A DNA stretch of 64,000 bases from NCBI GenBank assembly GCA_018105865.1, contig CM030832.1, positions 10,442,156 through 10,506,155 of the forward strand, in the 5' to 3' direction. This document shows positions 24,981 through 40,680 of the stretch, piece after piece. This DNA comes from Metaphire vulgaris (Eukaryota > Annelida > Clitellata > Crassiclitellata > Megascolecidae). Both the position numbers and the translations under genes were made by a program. Under the pieces are notes generated by a model. That model was not told the origin of the DNA, did not search any database, and saw only the letters and a list, made by a program, of their open reading frames with translations. How positions within the stretch are numbered: position 1 is the first letter of the stretch; each line of letters begins with the position of its first letter.

Positions 24981-27229
24981 TTAATAATAATAATAATAAT
25001 AAATAATAATAATAATAATAATAATTAATATTAATATTAATAATAATATTAATAATAATAATACTATAGGACGTGTAGATCTTTCTGTCTATGTCCATTG
25101 TGTATTGTGAAAGTCAGTCCAGTTAGAGATGTTCTATTGTTATCAACATTATCCGTTTTCATTTGGAGAACAATTCTAAACGCTTCGGCAGCAAGCTTCG
25201 TTTTACGACAAAAGTCTGAGCTTGAAATGTCCATCAGGTGCCTAGGCTACAATTAGCCTAAGGCAAGTGAACAAAGTCGTAATCAATTTGACGATGTGTT
25301 ATTACGCGTGAGATTGTGTTTTATATTCGATGCAGAGAAAACTCTGATCGTCTGGACGGAGAACGAAATTCATTCTCTTCGAAACGGAGATTCGTCTCTG
25401 GTGCTAATCGTCGACGAGTCCTTCTCATTATCCGGAGCTGTTATGGCTGATGACACCATCTACTTCACCTCTGCCTTTCACAAGTATTCGGCCAATTCGC
25501 TCAAATTCTGCGCCAGAACATCACGATATCTCTAGCCTATAAGATAGCAAAACAAATTTTCTGGTTTTTAATCTTTAGAATCATTAACAAAGAATCGTTT
25601 CGTCATTTCAGTTAACTTCAAATTTCAATTTTAGATTTCGAGTTGAGGTAACCGAAGAATATATTCGATTATTCATGTCTCGATCCATTTCTATCGCGAG
25701 TCATGCATGCTAGTTTAATCGTCATTCACGTAATATTTCTCTTTAACGAACCGTTGATTAGGGCCATCCACAAATGACGTAACGCGCTTAGGAGGGGCGG
25801 GGTTCAAACATTTGTGACGATGTGTGACGACGGGGTTCCAGAAATGTGACGTCACATAATACTAAATATTTTTATTAATACCGCAATGCTTTGTTAACGT
25901 AAAATTGAACGCTTTTTACACTTGTAGGCATTATACACTTCATTTTAAGAAAAGAATTTGAAAAAGCTTCTGAATATTGATTCAACTATAATAATTATAA
26001 TGAATATTTTCAAACGAAACTTTAATTTTGACATTCTAAAGACTACACGAGGGGATTAAGGCGTCTTGACGTCATATTTGAGGGTCTGACTTTTTGTGAC
26101 GACGTGTGACGAAGGGGGTGGGGTAAAAAAACTGCCAAAATCGCGTTACGTCATTTATGGACGGCCCCTTATGAACAAACAAGACGATTTTGACTGATTA
26201 ATGTATCTTTGAGATGCTTAAAAATAAGGTCTGTTGATTACTAGCGCAATATTTCAATATGACACCAAAACAAAGTCAAAGGAAGTCACTGTCGATGGAT
26301 TCTCCGAAATCTCCGATCTAAAGCTGTTCCTATCTCCGTGCCGAAATGCTTCGTACACTAGGTCTATCGCTCCGCACCTGAGCGCACCGTATACTGGTTT
26401 GTACAGCATATTGACTACCATAAAAGAGAACAATTTATTATCGGTAGCCTACAGTGGCGCCCACAAAAGTGTTACTTTCAAGTTTCAAACGTAGGCCTTT
26501 AGACCATGGACTACTACACAAAGACGTGAACAGATTCACTAGGTGACTAGGGCCTAATTGAAGAGTTGCGACACTTACACTGGAAGAGCCCTTTCCGGAC
26601 TGAAAATAAGCAGATATGAACTAAAGAAAGGCGGGGGGGGAGTTTGCCGAGGTTTTCACTGATTTCGTTATTCGTTTGCAGAAAGTGCTGTACGGCAAAC
26701 AGGTGAAACAAAACTTGGACGCGGTGCAATTGCTGGAATAGTCATCGGAGCGATCGTCTTTCTGCTGCTTTTGATTTTGCTCCTTGTCCTTCTCGTCGTC
26801 CTGCTTCGTCGACGTCGAGATAAGCAGACGGCAGAGACGGCCGCCTACTCGAATCCGTCCTACGACCGACTCAGCTCCATCGCCTCCACTCTGTCCCACA
26901 TGCCCGAAGGATTCAGTCCCTACGACAACAACAACGAAGGCGAGAAGAAAGACTCTCCATTACCTCCCTCCTACGACGACCTATACTTCTCCGACGAGGC
27001 TATTGCGGCGGTGGGAATCTTCGACGGTTACCTGTACACGAAAGAAGCGCCGGAGTGTGAAAAGAAGAGCGGACTTCCGTTCCCCGAAGTCTGCGCCGTC
27101 GATCCGGCGATATTTCTGGTCGGCGCCGCAGGAGCCGCCGAGGAGTCGAAAGTCCCTGCTCAGCCGCCCACCGGCGACCCCGCGGTGACGCCTCACTCTG
27201 ATTTCCATCCAGGCAGCTTGCCAATTTAA
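3776..27229 (+). CDS. LRP-like receptor with three YWTD propellers (whole gene, ~17 coding exons)
   Basis: Single-pass type I membrane protein, about 1,165 aa. Coding exons: 3776-3833, 8704-9190, 9879-10146, 11167-11308, 11970-12086, 16293-16571, 18415-18565, 19549-19674, 19887-20013, 20422-20587, 21222-21350, 22529-22813, 23743-23911, 24688-24835 (or 24842), 25338 (or 25336)-25483, 26245-26396, 26682-27229. Splice phases agree at every junction. Order: signal peptide, propeller 1 (exons 2-4), EGF (5), propeller 2 (6-10), EGF (11), propeller 3 (12-16), transmembrane helix and tail (17). Each propeller has six recognisable blades with the G-x11-[YFW]W[TSI]-type strand. LRP-family proteins are endocytic or Wnt-type receptors; the ligand here is unknown. 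LDLa repeats, normal in LDLR/LRP proteins, were not seen, and no EGF follows propeller 3. The exons are GC-richer than their introns. It is not an obvious orthologue of LRP5/6 (four propellers), pro-EGF or cueball. Confidence 0.87.
4419..4591. mobile_element. CAGTGGCGGCTCC-type MITE
   Basis: Inverted ends cagtggcggctccagga and ggtggagccgccattg. Flanks tcgtccaatg and tcgtccatg are an imperfect duplication. Confidence 0.65.
4967..6079. mobile_element. hAT-type non-autonomous element, 1.1 kb
   Basis: Ends caggggcgccca and tgggcgcccctg with perfect target duplication ggccagac (4959-4966, 6080-6087). No transposase frame inside. Contains a (TTA)n tract at about 5041-5096. Confidence 0.85.
5041..5096. 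repeat. (TTA)n microsatellite
   Basis: About 18 uninterrupted units. Confidence 0.95.
6530..6875. mobile_element. GGGGCCGTCCATAAA-family MITE
   Basis: Ends cgtccataaattacgtca and tgacgtactttatggacggcccc are inverted. Related copies lie at 15727-16149, 25761-26168 and near 38000-38199. Confidence 0.7.
7364..7768. mobile_element. CAGAGATGGACATGGG-family MITE, 405 bp
   Basis: Ends gagacatggacatgggtcc and ggacccaaatcatgtccttg, with 'aacccaaccc' tracts inside. Flanks tgatgact and agatgact match 7 of 8. Confidence 0.7.
7782..7830. repeat. (AT)n microsatellite
   Basis: Uninterrupted TA dinucleotides just after the MITE ending at 7768. Confidence 0.95.
8234..8422. mobile_element. CAGTGTTTAATCTAG hAT-type MITE, 189 bp
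   Basis: Inverted ends cagtgtttaatctag and ctagattaaacactg; perfect duplication catagacc (8226-8233, 8423-8430). Same family as 21477-21653 and 23408-23598, in opposite orientation. Confidence 0.9.
8704..9190 (+). CDS. LRP-like exon 2: propeller 1, blades 1-3
   Basis: Acceptor tctcgatcag, donor GG|GTAAGC (phase 2). Encodes blade strands [31 protein letters not shown] and the start of GLAVYPQKG. This is the longest exon of the extracellular part and the clearest YWTD signal in the window. Confidence 0.92.
9879..10146 (+). CDS. LRP-like exon 3: propeller 1, blades 4-6
   Basis: Enters in phase 2 after ttttag and leaves in phase 0 at GAA|GTAAGC. Encodes [16 protein letters not shown] and [16 protein letters not shown], two consecutive YWTD blades, then [10 protein letters not shown]. 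Confidence 0.92.
10819..10952. repeat. Dispersed repeat pair with 18592-18718 (copy 1)
   Basis: Shares 'caacttctattaggcctctag', an 'ataggga-aggggta-gggttggg' centre and 'caagtttacgc' with the second copy. Short inverted ends (gtaaactt/aagtttac) suggest a MITE; no target duplication seen. Confidence 0.55.
11167..11308 (+). CDS. LRP-like exon 4: end of propeller 1
   Basis: Phase 0 in (gatcag acceptor), phase 1 out (T|GTAAGG). Encodes the sixth blade and the closing segment ending ..[16 protein letters not shown]. In LDLR-type propellers the equivalent segment directly precedes an EGF module, as it does here. Confidence 0.85.
11970..12086 (+). CDS. LRP-like exon 5: EGF module 1
   Basis: Encodes a six-cysteine EGF module with cysteine order DC-RC-IC-HC-IC-SC, placed directly after propeller 1 as in LDLR/LRP proteins. 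Phase 1 in and out; donor G|GTAAGAC. The acceptor (ctggaag) is weak in pyrimidines, so the first few residues are less certain than the cysteine core. A 1 kb hAT-like element begins 31 bp after the donor. Confidence 0.78.
12118..13146. mobile_element. CAGAGATGGACATGGG hAT-type element, 1,029 bp
   Basis: Ends cagagatggacatgggt and acccatgtccatctctg with perfect duplication tataggcc (12110-12117, 13147-13154). Subterminal arrays of 'gggttgggtt' lie at both ends. It begins 31 bp into the intron after EGF exon 5. Confidence 0.9.
13641..14487. mobile_element. Inverted-repeat element with TA duplication, 847 bp
   Basis: Ends cacagagaaaaatttgtgta and the reverse of it, flanked by TA on both sides (13639, 14488), which fits Tc1/mariner-type insertion. 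Several copies of 'tgtaacgttacac'-like palindromes and 'cttacaccaag' lie inside. No transposase frame. Confidence 0.65.
14656..15072. mobile_element. hAT-type MITE, 417 bp, 'gggtca' subterminal repeats
   Basis: Ends cagacttggaatcgggtca and tgacccggttccaagtctg; perfect duplication cacgccac (14648-14655, 15073-15080). Repeated 'cgggtca/tgacccg' words cluster at both ends. Confidence 0.9.
15203..15544. mobile_element. CAGTGTTTATTCTAG hAT-type MITE, 342 bp
   Basis: Ends cagtgtttattctagcc and ggttagaataaacactg, with identical 9-bp flanks atggactta (15194-15202, 15545-15553). Confidence 0.88.
15727..16149. mobile_element. GGGGCCGTCCATAAA-family MITE, complex copy
   Basis: Two left-type ends (15729 and 15833) and one right end (16125-16149) suggest one copy beside, or nested in, a fragment of another. 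Confidence 0.6.
16293..16571 (+). CDS. LRP-like exon 6: propeller 2, blades 1-2
   Basis: Phase 1 in and out (aatcag acceptor, G|GTAGGC donor). Encodes [20 protein letters not shown] and [18 protein letters not shown], the first two blades of the second propeller. Confidence 0.9.
16572..18414 (+). other. Intron 6 of the LRP-like gene
   Basis: Nothing recognised in the first 1.75 kb; it ends in a (TTA)n microsatellite that abuts the exon 7 acceptor. Confidence 0.5.
18351..18412. repeat. (ATT)n microsatellite at a 3' splice site
   Basis: About 20 ATT units running directly into 'taag', the acceptor of exon 7. Confidence 0.95.
18415..18565 (+). CDS. LRP-like exon 7: propeller 2, blade 3
   Basis: Encodes [19 protein letters not shown] and SVAVNPLNG. 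Phase 1 in, phase 2 out (GG|GTAATT). The acceptor AG is the end of a (TTA)n microsatellite, so no ordinary C/T-rich tract precedes it. Confidence 0.9.
18592..18718. repeat. Dispersed repeat pair with 10819-10952 (copy 2)
   Basis: Begins 'gtaaacttctattaggcct' and ends 'catccaagtttacgc'; see copy 1. Confidence 0.55.
18803..18866. repeat. (GA)n microsatellite
   Basis: About 26 GA units in intron 7. Confidence 0.95.
19113..19197. repeat. Compound (GAT)n-(AAT)n microsatellite
   Basis: GAT units pass into AAT units in intron 7. Confidence 0.9.
19549..19674 (+). CDS. LRP-like exon 8: propeller 2, blade 4
   Basis: Phase 2 in (tttgaag acceptor), phase 2 out (CT|GTAAGT). Encodes [17 protein letters not shown], a typical YWTD blade, ending in [10 protein letters not shown]. 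Confidence 0.9.
19887..20013 (+). CDS. LRP-like exon 9: propeller 2, blade 5
   Basis: Phase 2 in (gcgtttcag), phase 0 out at CAG|GTGCGT. Encodes [21 protein letters not shown] 196-bp hAT-type MITE is inserted so that its left target duplication covers intron positions +3 to +10. Confidence 0.9.
20024..20219. mobile_element. CAGTGGCGTAGCC hAT-type MITE, 196 bp
   Basis: Ends cagtggcgtagccagga and ggctacgccactg; perfect duplication gcgtagac (20016-20023, 20220-20227). The left duplication starts 3 bp into intron 9. Confidence 0.9.
20422..20587 (+). CDS. LRP-like exon 10: propeller 2, blade 6
   Basis: Phase 0 in (ttactag), phase 1 out (G|GTAACA). Encodes [15 protein letters not shown] and the closing segment [16 protein letters not shown] that leads into EGF 2. 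Confidence 0.9.
21222..21350 (+). CDS. LRP-like exon 11: EGF module 2
   Basis: Phase 1 in and out. Encodes a classic LRP-type EGF, beginning [20 protein letters not shown] and continuing through [14 protein letters not shown], with all six cysteines. This is the clearest single-module match in the gene. Confidence 0.95.
21428..21770. mobile_element. Inverted-repeat element of 'cgacatttgcgcg' units, interrupted
   Basis: 'ccccgacatttgcgcgcccgacatttgcgcg' on the left mirrors 'cgcgcaaatgtcggtcgcgcatttg' on the right. The hAT MITE 21477-21653 is inserted into it. Confidence 0.6.
21477..21653. mobile_element. CAGTGTTTAATCTAG hAT-type MITE, 177 bp
   Basis: Same ends as 8234-8422; perfect duplication cgacaaat (21469-21476, 21654-21661). 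Confidence 0.9.
21935..22039. mobile_element. Short pogo/Tigger-like MITE, 105 bp
   Basis: Ends caggagaacttcgttataacg and cgttataacgaagttctactg, flanked by TA. The end resembles the CAG-x-x-GAACCTCG-TATAACG type of pogo/Tigger elements. Confidence 0.65.
22225..22421. mobile_element. hAT-type MITE, 197 bp
   Basis: Ends cagggacttagccag and gctacgtccctg; perfect duplication gtttaaag (22217-22224, 22422-22429). Shares 'gggaggtataaat' and 'tatacccccgtcgctac' with 964-1215. Confidence 0.88.
22529..22813 (+). CDS. LRP-like exon 12: propeller 3, blades 1-2
   Basis: Phase 1 in (tatttcag), phase 1 out (AAAG|GTTGGG). Encodes [19 protein letters not shown] and [18 protein letters not shown], the opening blades of the third propeller. 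Confidence 0.88.
23088..23375 (+). mobile_element. tRNA-derived SINE-like repeat, interrupted
   Basis: 'tggcagagtgggctacgcgc' and 'ggttcaagctt' resemble tRNA A and B boxes. After the MITE at 23170-23320 a tail 'ggctttcacacagg...cctcctaaaccactttaaatca' follows, shared with 36490-36540 and 63611-63660. Confidence 0.4.
23170..23320. mobile_element. CAGTGTTTATTCTAG MITE, 151 bp
   Basis: Ends cagtgtttattctagccacc and tctagaataaacactg. The flanks do not form a clean duplication. Confidence 0.7.
23408..23598. mobile_element. CAGTGTTTAATCTAG hAT-type MITE, 191 bp
   Basis: Perfect duplication gacaaacc (23400-23407, 23599-23606); same family as 8234-8422 and 21477-21653. Confidence 0.92.
23743..23911 (+). 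CDS. LRP-like exon 13: propeller 3, blade 3
   Basis: Phase 1 in (aataacag), phase 2 out (GG|GTAGGT). Encodes [20 protein letters not shown] and AIAVDECTG, matching the phase and register of exon 14. Confidence 0.88.
24134..24274. mobile_element. CAGTGATGTTAA hAT-type MITE, 141 bp
   Basis: Ends cagtgatgttaac and gattaacatcactg; perfect duplication gtcgagct (24126-24133, 24275-24282). The interior is 'aaggacaaggac' repeats meeting their inverse, so the whole could fold as one hairpin. Confidence 0.9.
24688..24835 (+). CDS. LRP-like exon 14: propeller 3, blade 4
   Basis: Phase 2 in (attgaag). Encodes [19 protein letters not shown] and ends near GLNIVQN. The 3' boundary is uncertain. One option is a GT donor after 24835 joined to an acceptor before 25338; this keeps the usual 11-residue spacing between G and W of the next blade. 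The other is a GC donor after 24842 joined to 25336, which adds three residues. Neither donor is strong. Confidence 0.8.
24943..25065. repeat. (TAA)n microsatellite, interrupted
   Basis: Long AAT/TAA tract in intron 14 with TTAATATTAA interruptions. Confidence 0.95.
25338..25483 (+). CDS. LRP-like exon 15: propeller 3, blade 5
   Basis: Encodes [18 protein letters not shown] and [17 protein letters not shown]. Donor CAA|GTATTC, phase 2, fits exon 16 and restores [17 protein letters not shown]. The 5' edge may be 25336 (see exon 14). Confidence 0.82.
25761..26168. mobile_element. GGGGCCGTCCATAAA-family MITE, 408 bp
   Basis: Ends gggccatccacaaatgacgt and acgtcatttatggacggcccc; TTA on both flanks. 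Confidence 0.75.
26245..26396 (+). CDS. LRP-like exon 16: end of propeller 3 and juxtamembrane stalk
   Basis: Phase 2 in (gattactag). Encodes [19 protein letters not shown], then a stalk with one cysteine ([11 protein letters not shown]) and no EGF module. The donor ACTG|GTTTGT is weak; it was chosen because it gives phase 1, which the transmembrane exon needs. Confidence 0.7.
26682..27229 (+). CDS. LRP-like exon 17: transmembrane helix and cytoplasmic tail
   Basis: Phase 1 in (cgtttgcag), stop TAA at 27227-27229. A helix of about 27 hydrophobic residues, starting [12 protein letters not shown], ends in RRRR, a stop-transfer signal. The tail of about 140 residues carries YSNPSYDR, a [FY]xNPxY clathrin-adaptor motif, and LPPSYDD, a PPxY motif of the kind bound by WW domains. 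The last residues are GSLPI. No LRP5/6-type PPPSP repeats are present. Confidence 0.9.
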
Positions 27230-28731
27230 CCGGCGACGACGCAACGCACGCCGATGGTTGCGATGGTTCCAGTGCGAAGAAGTGACGGTTGATCTGCCGC
27301 TACTGACCCTGGCGGCACCAGCAAGGCATCACACTGTCTTGACACATTTCAGCTAGGCCTAGATGCAAGATTTGCCGAATCCGACTATGCATAGTATACA
27401 TGTTTACTGTTCAGATTAACAGTAGGGTTTGAAAATACTGAATTTATCCGCTCGACCCCTTCATTAGATGACAAAAATTTGAAGTGGGCATGGTTGGCCC
27501 CAATTCCTTTTCGATCACTGCATATATAGCTTCATTTATTTTTAGCGATGGCTAATTGCTTATGCAGCACCCTTTTGCTCACAATAATGAGTAATTTTAT
27601 ACCAAAATTTAGTTAGAATTTTACAAGAGTTTTAATTTACTTAAAACTCTTCATAGGCCTATATGGAGGTTTCTGACACTCATCATTGTTTTTAGGCTAA
27701 ATTAATTGAGTTATCATAGACCTACTCAAAATTCGGGATTTTTATGCCTTTAAAATTAAATCTTTGTGGCAATTTTTAAAATCTGAAAACACAAGTCTAA
27801 GGTCATCAATCAATCGATCAATCAAAAGCTTTAGTTCCATTTATTATAATGCTCCTGTCAGTGTCATCTGCTGATGATCCCCTCAGAGTGAAAATCAGTT
27901 AAGAAATCATGTAGGCCTATGAGGAAGTTCAATTGAAAATCTATAGGTTAGTTCAAAAGTGGTTGGTTCCATCTAGGGAGGGCATGCAATAGAAAACATA
28001 TGGGCTTTAAAATACCCCGAAAATATTAAACGCCTATGGAAGGCTGATTAACACAGAACATATTGGCCGGTATAATCACTATGTTTGACATTATGTTTGT
28101 GCATTTGCTATGCAATATACGTTTTAGCACTAAAAAAACAATGAAGTAGACAAATCTGACCATATGTGGGTATGCTATGCTGGGGCTCTGACATAACTGT
28201 ATTAATTTTATAGTAAAAAAACACTCACGTCCACAGCCATAAGGACATGACCTGTACAAAAAACTCATGTCAGGACACAACAGCATGGGCTGTGTTTGCA
28301 CCCATGTGTCCTAGACATCATGACAGTGGTGCCTTAGAAGTCTGTTGATTGATATCATTGATTGAAAGTTTCAACTTCAATCAGCATAACAGGTGTTCTT
28401 TAATTAAAGCCAATCAATACGATAAACTCTGGAATGTGACAATAGGATTGATAATGTGGATTTAATAATAAATACTGTAACTGTATACAAAAACAAACCA
28501 TGCTAAAATTCCATAAAATAACATTTTATTTCTAATTATAATTCCACAGAAAATTCAAAGTACTGTGACAAGCATTCCTTATGCTCAAAAGATATTTTAT
28601 ATCCTCTAATTTCTTGAAACGTTTGAAGAGAATATTTAACAAACATGTGAACAGCACAACTGTTAGAAACACATATGAGAAAATGCTGCAGATTTTCATA
28701 CAATTCAGTGGCAGTGCTCAGTTCAACAATC
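27230..28731. other. Convergent intergenic region and 3' UTRs
   Basis: Lies between the receptor stop (plus) and the PSMC4 stop (minus). No gene or clear repeat. Candidate plus-strand polyadenylation hexamers are ATTAAA near 27753 and 28025 and AATAAA near 28468; none is decisive. Confidence 0.5.
28525..28530 (-). terminator. Likely PSMC4 polyadenylation signal
   Basis: AATAAA on the minus strand, about 200 bp beyond the PSMC4 stop codon. No other canonical hexamer was noticed between it and the stop. Confidence 0.5.
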
Positions 28732-37049
<8,318 letters not shown>

Positions 37050-37215
37050 CCTTTAGAAAATTAACTTTTAAAGGCAAAACTATTATTTTTAATTTCCAAG
37101 TTGACTAACGGCTGGTTTTGATAGCAGTAGCAGTAACACACGACGACTCCCCACGCCATTTACGCCAAAGCCATCCGAGTAAGTAAGATCTCGCGCGATG
37201 AATTAAATATTCTGT

Positions 37216-37252
37216 CATCATCATCATCGTCGTCGTCGTCATCATCATCTTC
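37216..37252. repeat. (CAT/CGT)n microsatellite
   Basis: Mixed CAT and CGT trinucleotides, coding for poly-Asp only in a spurious minus-strand frame. Confidence 0.85.
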
Positions 37253-37289
37253 ACTTTCTGCCTGCATTCCCTCTGTTTCTTCTACCTGT

Positions 37290-37800
37290 ATGCGTATGCA
37301 GTGCTCTGTAGGCCCATCTATTGTTGTACATTCTTTTAACATGTCCAAACCAATTTAATCTCATTTTACGTACTTTATCGATAATTGTTTCTGTGGCTCC
37401 TGAGTCCTGTCTGTAGCCTGATGTCCTCATTTCTCAATTTTTGATATTTGCTTGCTCCATGGACGTCTAATAATTAGGCTATTAATAGACGTCAATGGCT
37501 TGCCCCATTATTTTTCTTAGACAGCTCATCTCTGCAACCATTAAACTGTTTTCGTTTGATTTTTTATTACCCAAGTTTCCGATCCACAAAAAATTTGAGG
37601 TATTACTAATGTATTGTACAATTTCAGCTTTGTATTCATTGTTAAACTTTTGTTCCTCCATAGTGTTCTCATTCTTCCCATTGTTTGTAATCCTCTATTT
37701 ATTAATTTTATTTTCACTTTCACGCCCTCTGTGTGTTTTCCGTCGCAGCTCTTGAGTATTCCTCAAGAATAATATTCGGCAATTGGTTCGATCAATACTC
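37290..37800 (-). mobile_element. LINE reverse-transcriptase fragment
   Basis: The minus strand reads GLQTMGRMRTLWRNKSLTMN and LVIPQIFCGSETW, then VRKMRLNWFGHVKRM, the 'LYGSETW ... RWFGHVxRM' ending of many LINE polymerases. Frameshifted. Confidence 0.7.
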
Positions 37801-37999
37801 TGGCTTAAAAAGGCGGTAAAAAATTGAACCGATTGCTTTTCCCGTCGAGTTCTTAGAACATTTATATCTCCTTATCAATTTTAAACATCTATTAGCAGTT
37901 CTCAACTTTGCATCGATAAGCTTCTTGAACTTAATTCTTGAATTTTTCGCAGAGCCTAGTAGGCCTACAGTACACTGTATACACATGTGTTGTACACTT

Positions 38000-38199
38000 T
38001 ACCCCCTAAAATATGACGTAACAACGGGCCGACCCCTCTTCTCGGTCTCCCGAATCCAGAAAAGTATTGAAAAGCAAAAAAGGTCATCATCTTTAAAATG
38101 TTGCATTCCGTTACGTCACACTCACGGAACCCCCTCGTCACACTCCGTAACAAATGTCCAGACCCCCTCAGGCGCGTTACGTCATTTGTGGATGGCCCC
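38000..38199. mobile_element. GGGGCCGTCCATAAA-family MITE, short copy
   Basis: Right end 'gttacgtcatttgtggatggcccct' is clear; the left end is degraded near 38010. Confidence 0.5.
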
Positions 38200-38315
38200 T
38201 AAAACATTAAAGTTGGAATTTTTTCAATTTTTGACTTTAAAAAAACCTTGGTGGTTTAAAATCAAATTTTCCAGCCCTGCCGGTAACTCCCCCATCTTTT
38301 CCCCAATTCGGCGTT

Positions 38316-38705
38316 TACTTTAGTCATCCCTGAAAATTTGCAACCGTGCCTTCTCATATGCTGCACCTGAACTCTGGAACTCGATCCCAGCTTCCCTTCG
38401 CACACTTCGACACTTTCAAACAATAAAATCTGATTGCCCGTTGGGCCGTTTCCTATAATTCCTGCACTATCTCCTCAAGTCTTCAGGTCTAAGCTTAAAT
38501 CCTTCCTGTTTCTTAAATCATTTCCGCCATAGCTGTAACAACCTAGCCTCACTGCCCTTCGGATATTGACTATTGCCTGGCTGATTTCACACCTTTCCTA
38601 TAGCTATTTTAGAGAGGCTGTTGCATAAGAATACGTCAGCTACTGTTGTGCTGCTCCCACACTCCTATAGAAATCCACGAGATTTTACTTTACTTTTTAC
38701 TTTTA
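38316..38705 (+). mobile_element. CR1/L2-type LINE 3' end
   Basis: Reads [19 protein letters not shown], then [14 protein letters not shown], followed by a 3' tail ending in 'ttttactttactttttac'. The same family lies in reverse at 53970-54345. Confidence 0.7.
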
Positions 38706-38718
38706 CTTTAAGTATAGA

Positions 38719-39262
38719 CAGCCCCTAAAAAAGTTAACTAAAAATTAGTTAACTTTTAGTTAAACTACTTTTTTTTTTAGTTGCATCAAAAGTTAAACTG
38801 GTTGCCAGTAGTTGGGTAAAAGTTTAGTTAAGGCATTAGTTAAACTGATTTTTTTAGTTAACTTTTTTAGTTAAACTTGAGTTATTCAGATTCTATGTCA
38901 GATGAAAACTTTGATCAGTCTGTGTTTTTGCAGTATATTCTCAAGGAATGAAACATTGTAACATTGAAACAACCTCATTTAATATGCCGATCAGTGAATT
39001 TGTGGATATTGTGACAGCTGCTGTTTAAAATTATAATCGTAAATCGTGTTTCTTGCAGCTTGTAACATAGTTTTACTAGCTCAGTAGCTCATGTCAAAGT
39101 TAAAAAGTTAAAGGCCTGGCTGTTAAACTGCTTTTAATTAGTTATCAGTTAAAGTTAAACTGCTACAGTGAAAAGTTAGTTACTTAAAAAGTTAAACTGC
39201 TTGATTGCAAAAAAAGTTTAGTTAAAGTTTAACTAAAAAAAATTAGTTAGTGCCCATCACTG
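38719..39262. mobile_element. CAGTGATGGGCA hAT-type element, 544 bp
   Basis: Right end tgcccatcactg is intact; the left end has lost a few bases (cagcccct). Duplication agtataga (38711-38718, 39263-39270). Many 'agttaaact' subterminal repeats. It is the uninterrupted relative of 46785-47669. Confidence 0.85.
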
Positions 39263-40293
39263 AGTATAGACTAACAGCATAAAACAGTTAACTTTTCTCT
39301 AGTCTGCCCCACTTCCAACCCTAACTAACATCCCTGGCCTGAATTTCTGCGAATAGATTTCTAGTGCCATCAAAATATAACTTCTTGTATTTAAGTTGGT
39401 GTTATATAATTTTACCATTATTATTATTTGTTGTTGTTGATATAAGGATGGCAACACATGCCTAGACAAAGGTTTTTGACAAAGGTGCAGATTATGTCTA
39501 ATGTTCACATTATTTACAGTGAATTAAGCAAAAAGACAACTCCATAATTAAATATTTTTGTAAGAAACCATTATCGCTTAGATCAAGAGGTCAATAACAC
39601 AGAAACATTATAATACAAATAGGTCACTTTCATAATTAATTCAAAAGATATATATTATATAGAGAAGCAATTATATGTGACAGGTAATCAAGTTAATAAA
39701 AACAACCTTCTTCACTTTTCATAGGTCAACTGGTGACTCAACACTCAACACTATATGAATGACAGTGACTTTTTTAACACATGAAAAATTCTATTAGGCC
39801 ACTTAAAACCATGTAATGATTATAATTAGTGTTCATTAAGAATAATAAGTTGCATTCGCACCAATTACGATCTTTGAAATTCTACATTCCTAGAAATCAG
39901 AACACTGCCAGGTATATAAACAAAAACAAATGTAGGCCTATAGCATATCTGTACCTTTGACTTTACACAATAATATCAGCAACCCACTGGGCTGAGCCCA
40001 CATGACTAGTCTGCCTCTTTTAGTTAACTAATATCTATATTGGATGATTTGAGCGTATGATTAAAACAGATACCAAAATTTTTCATCTTACATAATTACC
40101 ATAGTGACATAATCATACCATGACAATTACAGGCAATGCCCTGGTTACTGCACTTTCTGCCTGGATTGGCAAACAAACAATTTTAGTGCAGTGGCATTAT
40201 ATTGATTTTTGATGCAACAAATCACACACAAAAATGGATGGGTGAAACAGTGTTTCTCACATAGGACAGACCCTACTGAACTACTCTAAGCCC

Positions 40294-40296
<3 letters not shown>

Positions 40297-40367
<71 letters not shown>
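40297..40367. repeat. (TTA)n microsatellite
   Basis: About 23 units, downstream of the JAK stop codon. Confidence 0.95.
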
Positions 40368-40370
<3 letters not shown>

Positions 40371-40680
40371 ACAATCATTTTATATATTTTGACAAATGGA
40401 TTGATAAACACGAAGCAAATACTGCCATTTACAATTTTCACTTAGTTAATGATTGTTGCTGAGTTGGTCAGTTGCCTGGATTTCATGTTGACTCTAGTTA
40501 CACCACTGAATGACTCTGAATAGACAGGACAAGAGTGCAATCAACCTAGCCACCACAAAAGTCACTCAGTGAGAACATTACTAAACTATGCAGTCATACA
40601 ACAGAAGGGACCCTAAAAGTGAAATCCATTTGACCATACAGAATTATTATTTACAAGACATCCATACATTAAATTTAATA

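Larger units (their letters stand above)
37050..40680. other. Intergenic region between JAK 3' end and PSMC4 5' end
   Basis: Should hold the PSMC4 promoter just above 37049; no TATA box or other clear element seen. The rest is LINE and MITE sequence (listed) plus about 1 kb (39271-40290) with nothing recognised. Confidence 0.5.

Noticed and set aside
26784..27188. Alternative frame of 134 codons over the receptor tail
   Set aside because: It is a shadow of the GC-rich exon 17; the real frame has the membrane helix and NPxY motif.
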